Of a stretch of 18,117 nt of DNA, positions 13,748 through 18,117 are shown piece by piece. The number at the start of each line of letters is the position of its first letter. Within the stretch, counting starts at the first letter, position 1. This DNA comes from Thermoanaerobaculia bacterium. Its GTDB lineage: Bacteria; Acidobacteriota; Thermoanaerobaculia; Gp7-AA8. A model generated the notes under the pieces. The model was not told the DNA's origin, made no database searches, and saw nothing but the letters and a program-made list of their open reading frames with translations. A program made the position numbers and the translations under genes. The stretch covers positions 1-18,117 of the forward strand of contig JADGOA010000027.1 in NCBI GenBank assembly GCA_017883215.1, given 5' to 3'.

Positions 13748-15025
13748 ATGTCGCAGATCGCCGAAACCGTCCCGACCGCGCCGCAGCAGCACGGATACGA
13801 ACTGCTGTACTTCTCCCAACTCGTGAAGCCGTCGATCCGACAGCGGGTCACCGGGCGCAGACTGGGAAAGTTCACAGATCTGGTCTTCCGCATTGCCGAT
13901 CCATATCCGGAGGCCGTCGGTGTACTGCTCGATCACGGCTGGGGGCGAACGGCCGAGTTCATCCCGTGGGAAAAGGTCGCTTCCGCCACTTCCCACGGCA
14001 TCGAAGTCGATCCGCCGAACGGTGAGGGATACCCGCCGTTCGTGGACCAACCGGGATGGATGCTGCTCAACGAGCACCTCATCGGACGGACGATCCTGGA
14101 CATGAACGGCCGGAGTATCGAGGTCGTCAACGACGTGCAACTCCTCGCCTCGAAAGGACGGCTCGTACTCGTGCACGTCGACATCTCCTTCAACGGGTTC
14201 CTGCGGAAGTGGGGCCTCTACGGCATCGTCTCAGCGAAGGAGCAGCTGATCCCCTGGAAATACGTTCAGCCCCTGTCCGTCGAGGACGCGGGCGCCACCG
14301 ACTCAGTGACTTTGTCGATCACTCGCGCACAGATCGCCGACCTTCCGGAAGAGGACCTGGCAGACGCTCTGGAAGAACTGAGCGGCCAGGAGCAGCAGGC
14401 GGTCTTCTCGGCACTCGATTCCGAGAAGGCAGCGGACGTGCTCAGCGAAGCGGAACCGCGCGCGCAGCGGCAACTCGTGGCGAATCTTCGCCTGGACCGT
14501 GCGAGCACGATCCTGTCCGAGATGTCGCCGCAACGGCTCGCTGCCCTTTTCACGATCCTGCCCCTCGACAACCGGACGGCCCTGATGGCTCTTCTGCCGA
14601 AGGAGAAAGCCGAGGAGGTCGCGGACATCCTGTCGCTCGACGAGAGCGTGGCCGAATCGGCGATGTCCGACGACTTCATTGCGATGCAGACGACGACGAG
14701 AGCCGGCGACATCCTTCGGGAGATCCGCACCTCGCAGCGCGAGCACGACTCGATCACGTACATCTACGTCGTTGACTCGGACCAGGTGCTCCTTGGGGTG
14801 GCCGACCTGCGCGACATCGTCCTCGCCAGCGATGAAACCACGCTTGGCGAGCTGATGATCGAGACCGTCGTCTGTGCCGGCCCCGACGATGCGCGCGAGG
14901 ACCTGGCCGAGCTCTTCGCGCGCTATCACTTCCGCATGCTGCCAATCGTCGACGACCAGCATCGGCTGATGGGCGTCGTCTATTACAAGGACGTCATGAA
15001 AGGTCCCGCGGCAACGCGCACATGA
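13748..15025 (+). CDS. Soluble PRC-barrel / MgtE_N / CBS regulatory protein
   Basis: A 425-aa protein with no membrane segment. Residues about 30-85 and 105-180 look like two PRC-barrel-type beta units (GRRLGKFTDLVFRI..FIPWEKV; GRTILDMNGRSIEVVNDV..LIPWKYV). Residues about 190-300 are the superhelical MgtE N-domain with its repeated LPEEDLADALEEL / MSPQRLAALFTILP units. Residues about 305-420 are a CBS pair (SDDFIAMQTTT..YIYVVDSDQVLLGVADLRD; then VVCAGPDDA..FRMLPIVDDQHRLMGVVYYKD). In MgtE the N and CBS domains sense cytosolic Mg2+ and close the channel; here the channel is missing and an NRAMP-fold transporter is encoded just upstream. I infer that it gates that transporter in trans. The small protein gene starts 3 nt after its stop. 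Confidence 0.88.
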   Translation: MSQIAETVPTAPQQHGYELLYFSQLVKPSIRQRVTGRRLGKFTDLVFRIADPYPEAVGVLLDHGWGRTAEFIPWEKVASATSHGIEVDPPNGEGYPPFVDQPGWMLLNEHLIGRTILDMNGRSIEVVNDVQLLASKGRLVLVHVDISFNGFLRKWGLYGIVSAKEQLIPWKYVQPLSVEDAGATDSVTLSITRAQIADLPEEDLADALEELSGQEQQAVFSALDSEKAADVLSEAEPRAQRQLVANLRLDRASTILSEMSPQRLAALFTILPLDNRTALMALLPKEKAEEVADILSLDESVAESAMSDDFIAMQTTTRAGDILREIRTSQREHDSITYIYVVDSDQVLLGVADLRDIVLASDETTLGELMIETVVCAGPDDAREDLAELFARYHFRMLPIVDDQHRLMGVVYYKDVMKGPAATRT

Positions 15026-15028
15026 GCC

Positions 15029-15205
15029 ATGGCACGAATCGAAACAACGCCCGTCGTCAAATTCGCCCTCTACTTTCTCCGGGTGTACCTGATCGTCCTG
15101 CTGCTGCTGGTCCTCGTGAAATTCCTGCGGCTGTTTCCTTCGAATCCGAACCCGCCGAAGAAGGCGGCGGTTGTGGTGGTACAGCACGAGGGCGCGGGGA
15201 CCTGA
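15029..15205 (+). CDS. 58-aa single-pass membrane protein, third gene of the transporter operon
   Basis: The frame opens at ATG 15029, three nt after the TGA (15023-15025) of the MgtE_N/CBS gene, and closes at TGA 15205. It begins MARIETTPVVKFALYFLRVY and continues with LIVLLLLVLVKFLRLF, giving one strongly hydrophobic helix at about residues 9-32 flanked by Lys/Arg. A Pro/Asn linker (PSNPNPPKK) and a short tail follow. No family is recognised. There is no separate Shine-Dalgarno, so it would rely on translational coupling. A compact basic-hydrophobic-basic protein in this position suggests an accessory subunit of the cation transporter. The overlapping frame from 15022 in another phase lacks protein character. 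Confidence 0.6.
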   Translation: MARIETTPVVKFALYFLRVYLIVLLLLVLVKFLRLFPSNPNPPKKAAVVVVQHEGAGT

Positions 15206-15285
15206 CGGCTGCAGCTAGTTTCTTGCGGCGGCTACGCCGTCTTTCGGATCTCCCTGGCTCAGCGGCGGGCGGCGACGCCCGAACT

Positions 15286-15454
15286 CCCAGTGGCCTGTAT
15301 CAGCTGAATCGGGACCACCTGGCTTGGTCTCGACGCCGTGAGCTTCGTTGCGCCTCCTCAACATAGTCACCGCTATGCTTGCGTCGGCGCGCCTCGCTCA
15401 CGTCGCCGATCCCGGCGCCATCTGGTCCCAATTCAGCCAATACAGGCCACTAGG
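15286..15454. repeat. Large palindromic element covering the end of the aldehyde dehydrogenase gene
   Basis: The outer arms at 15286-15317 and 15423-15454 (32 nt) match as reverse complements with about four differences; the shared core reads ATACAGGCCACT on the right arm. The spacer folds around CATAG..CTATG at 15362-15377. Similarity continues weakly beyond the outer arms. The TAG stop of the minus-strand dehydrogenase (15450-15452) lies in the right arm. The rest of 15206-15449 shows no gene. Confidence 0.75.
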
Positions 15455-17000
15455 TTTCGCTCCGTCGGACGCCCAGCGGATTCGCTTCCTGCAGTTCTGG
15501 CGGAAGCGCGGCATCCGGGAAATCCTGGTAGCAGACGGCGCGCGTGAAGCGCTCGATGGCGCGCGTGCCGACCGACGTCGAACGGCCGTCGGAAGTCGCC
15601 GGGAACGGACCGCCGTGCACCATGGCCTTCGACACCTCGACGCCGGTCGGGAACCCGTTGAACACGAGCCGCCCCGCCTTCGTCTCGAGAATCGCCAGGA
15701 GGTCTTGATATGACGCGAGCTCTCCGTCCGCCGCGTGAATCGTGACGGTGAGCTGCCCTTCCAGCGCGCGGGCGAGGTCGAGCAGCTTCTCGCGCGTCGC
15801 CTCCACGATCACCGTTGACGGGCCGAAGACCTCGTCCATCAGGCCGCGCTCGCGGAGAAAAGTCTCGGCGTTGGTGAAAAAGAGCGCCGCGCCCGCAGTG
15901 CCATCGGAGTCTGCGGGCACGCTCAGGCGCTGCTCGACGCCGCTGACGCCTGCCAGCCGAGCGACGCCGCCGCGGTAGGCCCTGCAGATCCCGGCCGTCA
16001 GCATCGTTCCCGCCGGCGTGGCGGCCATCCTCTCGTGCAGCTCGTCGACGAAAGACGAGACCGCCGGTCCTGATTCCGTGATGACGAGGCCGGGGTTCGT
16101 GCAGAACTGGCCGACGCCGAGCGTGACGGATGCCTGCAGCGCCGCAGCGATTTCGGCGCCGCGCGTCCGCATCGCATCCGGGAGGATGAACACCGGATTG
16201 ATGCTTCCCATCTCGGCGTACACGGGAATCGGCTCGGCGCGCTTCGAGGCAATCTCCATCAGCGCGAGACCGCCGCGCCGCGACCCGGTGAAGCCGACCG
16301 CCTTGATTGCCGGATGCCGCACGAGATCGACTCCGACCTCCACTCCCGCATCGAACAGCAGCGAGAACGTTCCCTCCGCCCATCCGAGCTCGCGCACGGC
16401 GTCGGCGATGGCGAGGCCGGCGAGCTCCGAGGTTCCGGGATGTGCGGGATGCGCCTTCGCGATCACGGGACAGCCGGCGGCGAACGCCGAGACGGTGTCG
16501 CCGCCGGCGACGGAAAAGGCGAGAGGGAAGTTGCTCGCGCCGAACACGGCGACCGGCCCGAGCGGACGCAGCATGGAGCGCAGGTCGGGCTTCGGCGCTG
16601 GCTTCCGCGACGGATCGCCACGATCGATGCGCGCGTCGACCCAGGAGCCGTCTTCCACGAGAGCGGCAAACATCCGCAGCTGTCCCGTGGTCCGGCCGAG
16701 CTCACCCTGCAAACGGGCCTGCGGCAGCGCCGTCTCGAGGTGCGCACGCTGGACGAGAGCCTCACCTCGCGATTCGAGATTTGCCGCAATCCGGCGAAGC
16801 AGCTCGCCGCGCTCGTTTCCGCGGCGATGTGCCGTCTCCACGAACGCTGCCGCAGCAATACGAGCAGCGCGATCGACATCGCCGGCTGTCGCCGACATGA
16901 ATTCCGGCTCGATGGTCTGCCCGGTCGACGGATTCGTCGCCTTGAACACCGCTCCCCCTCCACCACGTCCGAATCCGACCATCGACCGTGTCGCGGTCAT
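15450..17000 (-). CDS. Alpha-ketoglutaric semialdehyde dehydrogenase-type aldehyde dehydrogenase (NADP+)
   Basis: A 516-aa NAD(P)+-dependent aldehyde dehydrogenase of the KGSADH branch. It shows the conserved GASNFPLAFSVAGGD segment (N157), AAGCPVIAKAHPAHPGTSE, the Rossmann GFTGSRRGG (about 237-244), general-base E263 (YAEMGSINP) and nucleophile C300 (GQFCTNPG). KGSADH oxidises 2,5-dioxopentanoate to 2-oxoglutarate, the last step of several non-phosphorylated sugar-acid pathways and of trans-4-hydroxyproline breakdown. It starts at ATG 17000, overlapping the TGA of the DHDPS-family gene by 4 bp (ATGA), so the two are coupled and probably sequential in the pathway. Its C-terminus ends NPLGVRRSET with the stop inside a palindromic repeat, so the last residues may be repeat-derived. 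Family call is secure; pathway is less so. Confidence 0.92.
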   Translation of the reverse strand: MTATRSMVGFGRGGGGAVFKATNPSTGQTIEPEFMSATAGDVDRAARIAAAAFVETAHRRGNERGELLRRIAANLESRGEALVQRAHLETALPQARLQGELGRTTGQLRMFAALVEDGSWVDARIDRGDPSRKPAPKPDLRSMLRPLGPVAVFGASNFPLAFSVAGGDTVSAFAAGCPVIAKAHPAHPGTSELAGLAIADAVRELGWAEGTFSLLFDAGVEVGVDLVRHPAIKAVGFTGSRRGGLALMEIASKRAEPIPVYAEMGSINPVFILPDAMRTRGAEIAAALQASVTLGVGQFCTNPGLVITESGPAVSSFVDELHERMAATPAGTMLTAGICRAYRGGVARLAGVSGVEQRLSVPADSDGTAGAALFFTNAETFLRERGLMDEVFGPSTVIVEATREKLLDLARALEGQLTVTIHAADGELASYQDLLAILETKAGRLVFNGFPTGVEVSKAMVHGGPFPATSDGRSTSVGTRAIERFTRAVCYQDFPDAALPPELQEANPLGVRRSET

Positions 17001-17902
17001 GCTCCGATCCTCGGGCGGGCGGCGAGCGCACTACGGATGATGCGCAGCGCCGTCTCGAGCTCGGATCCGTCCAGCTCGAGACGTGGAGGCCGCACGCGGG
17101 CGCTCCCCATCCCCACCTCCTCCTGGACCAGCTTGATCAGCTGCACGAATTTCGGGACCGTGTCGAGCCGGAGCAGCGGAAGAAACCAGCGGTACAGCGC
17201 GGCGGCTTTCTCGCGCTCGCCGCCGCGAGCGAGATCGAACAGCGCCACCGATTCCGCAGGCAGCGCATTGACGAGCCCCGCGATCCAGCCGACCGCTCCT
17301 GCGTCGATCCCTTCGACGATCAGATCGTCGACGCCGATCGAAATCGCCAGCCGATCACCGATGAGCGAGCGGATCGCGGCGAGGCGGCGGATGTCGGCGC
17401 TCGACTCTTTGACGGCGTGCAGGTTCTCGTGCCCGGCGGCGAGCTCTGCGATCTGCTCCGGCGTGAAGTCGGTGCGGTAGGCGATGGGATTGTTGTAGAG
17501 CATCGACGAGAGCCGCGTGGCGCGCAGCACCGCTTCGATGTGCGCCTTCATCTCGCGCCAGTCGGTCGAATAGACATACGGCGGGAGAATCATCAGGCCG
17601 CTGCAGCCGGCCGCCTCCGCCCGTTTCGCCATCCCGACCGCGTCGGAGGTGCTGAGCGCGGAGATCGCCGCGATGACCGCGACGCGGCTGCCTACGGCTC
17701 GAACGCAGGTCTCGAGGACCGCGACTTTCTCCTCGGTCTGCAGCGTGGCTCCTTCGCCGAGAGAGCCGAGAGCGACGATGCCGGAGCAGCCCGCGTCGAT
17801 CATCCAAGACGCGTGTCGCGCCAGAAACTCGTGATCGATCTGCAGCGAACGATCGAACGGGGTGGTGATGGCAGGGATGACACCGGACCAGGTTGGTTGC
17901 AC
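16997..17902 (-). CDS. DHDPS-family aldolase/deaminase, probable 1-pyrroline-4-hydroxy-2-carboxylate deaminase or 2-keto-3-deoxy sugar-acid dehydratase
   Basis: A 301-aa class I aldolase-fold enzyme (DapA/NanA family). Visible are the substrate-binding GSLGEGATLQ loop (46-55), catalytic Y136 (MLYNNPIAY) and Schiff-base lysine K165 (HAVKESSAD). Segments such as CSGIVALGSLGEGATLQ, LMILPPYVYSTDWREMKAH and VDDLIVEGIDAGAVGWIAG resemble my memory of hydroxyproline-pathway deaminases. The tightly coupled downstream KGSADH means its product is probably alpha-ketoglutaric semialdehyde. L-2-keto-3-deoxyarabonate or 5-keto-4-deoxyglucarate dehydratase would give the same product and cannot be excluded. 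The start is GTG 17902 (MQPTWSGVIPA), which fits the family N-terminus; no clear Shine-Dalgarno. Further pathway genes may lie beyond the window. Confidence 0.88.
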   Translation of the reverse strand: MQPTWSGVIPAITTPFDRSLQIDHEFLARHASWMIDAGCSGIVALGSLGEGATLQTEEKVAVLETCVRAVGSRVAVIAAISALSTSDAVGMAKRAEAAGCSGLMILPPYVYSTDWREMKAHIEAVLRATRLSSMLYNNPIAYRTDFTPEQIAELAAGHENLHAVKESSADIRRLAAIRSLIGDRLAISIGVDDLIVEGIDAGAVGWIAGLVNALPAESVALFDLARGGEREKAAALYRWFLPLLRLDTVPKFVQLIKLVQEEVGMGSARVRPPRLELDGSELETALRIIRSALAARPRIGA

Positions 17903-17940
17903 CAGGGAATCGTATGCGAAGGGTGGGTTGCCGGGTTACG

Positions 17941-17964
17941 AGGTCACGAGGTCACGAGGTCACG
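17941..17964. repeat. 8-bp tandem repeat (AGGTCACG x3)
   Basis: Three perfect copies of AGGTCACG lie at 17941-17964, with diverged partial copies on either side (GGTTACG before, AGGTTGC after). The tract sits 39 bp upstream of the DHDPS-family GTG start, in the likely promoter region, so it could affect expression by length change; it may equally be part of a repeat with no role. Confidence 0.8.
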
Positions 17965-18022
17965 AGGTTGCACGGGTCAATACTCCGTAATCAACACCCC
18001 GTCATGCTGAGAGGATGTGCAG

Positions 18023-18117
18023 AAATCGAATTCACCACAGAGGCACAGAGAGCACAGAGACTGTTCCTCTGCCTTTCTTTCTCTGTGTCCTCTGTGTCTC
18101 TGTGGTGAATTCGATTT
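18023..18117. repeat. Inverted repeat of the TTCACCACAGAGGCACAGAG family, copy 2
   Basis: The outer 20 nt AAATCGAATTCACCACAGAG (18023-18042) are perfectly complemented by the last 20 nt of the window (18098-18117). The interior again consists of CACAGAG/CTCTGTG units. It shares the TTCACCACAGAGGCACAGAG core with 3174-3193, but its ends extend further. The window stops at the end of the arm, so the element may continue. Confidence 0.85.

Noticed and set aside
14303..15187. 294-aa minus-strand frame opposite the MgtE_N/CBS and small membrane genes
   Set aside because: Composition is shadow-like, while the plus strand has recognisable MgtE_N and CBS motifs.
15022..15366. 114-aa plus-strand frame after the MgtE_N/CBS gene
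   Set aside because: It overlaps the 58-aa membrane-protein frame in another phase, is Arg/Ala/Gly-rich and reads into a palindromic repeat.
17941..17964. CRISPR or iteron-type origin
   Set aside because: Three 8-bp direct copies without spacers, AT-rich region or replication gene are insufficient.

Overview
This is a high-GC window of about 18 kb, densely coded on both strands, with a few adjacent gene pairs or triplets and many intergenic inverted repeats. Several things suggest a soil- or sediment-type Acidobacteriota genome: the gene set, the DUF6328 and DUF4126 proteins, weak or absent Shine-Dalgarno sites at many genes, and the repeat style. That taxonomic placement is inference; no rRNA or single-copy marker is present. 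No tRNA, CRISPR array, transposase, integrase or phage gene is visible.

Layout. 1-511 holds no gene, only large GC-rich inverted repeats. 512-1756 (-) is a class V aminotransferase of the cysteine-desulfurase-like type. 1980-3116 (-) is a serine beta-lactamase-fold lipoprotein. 3383-6207 (+) is a two-gene, translationally coupled operon for a 2-oxoacid:ferredoxin oxidoreductase of the 2-oxoisovalerate (VOR) type, with four functional modules fused into two proteins. 6341-8814 (+) holds a small HTH protein, a DUF4126 membrane protein, a kynureninase-like PLP enzyme and a 60-aa SEC-C zinc protein, separated by one recurring palindrome family. 8955-9617 (+) is a hemerythrin-domain protein and 9691-9984 (-) a small Cys-containing unknown. 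10205-11284 (+) is a stand-alone FabH-like ketosynthase III. 11372-11677 (-) is a PilZ protein and 11777-12283 (-) a DUF6328 membrane protein.

The most interesting unit is 12425-15205 (+), a tight three-gene operon. It encodes an NRAMP-fold transporter whose metal-site motifs are altered (DPGN to DAGG, MPH to TPW), a soluble PRC-barrel/MgtE_N/CBS protein that looks like the Mg2+-sensing part of MgtE without its channel, and a 58-aa single-helix membrane protein beginning 3 nt after the preceding stop. I infer a divalent-cation (probably Mg2+) transporter with a separate cytosolic gate and a possible small accessory subunit.

15450-17902 (-) is a coupled pair: a DHDPS-family lyase/deaminase and an alpha-ketoglutaric semialdehyde dehydrogenase. 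Together they would turn a hydroxyproline- or pentose-derived intermediate into 2-oxoglutarate.

The second theme is repeats. Almost every intergenic gap carries a different family of inverted repeat, and several start, end or lie exactly on a stop codon (1980, 6207, 7291, 8494, 11777, 15450). They may act as terminators or mRNA 3' ends, as small mobile palindromes that insert at gene ends, or both.
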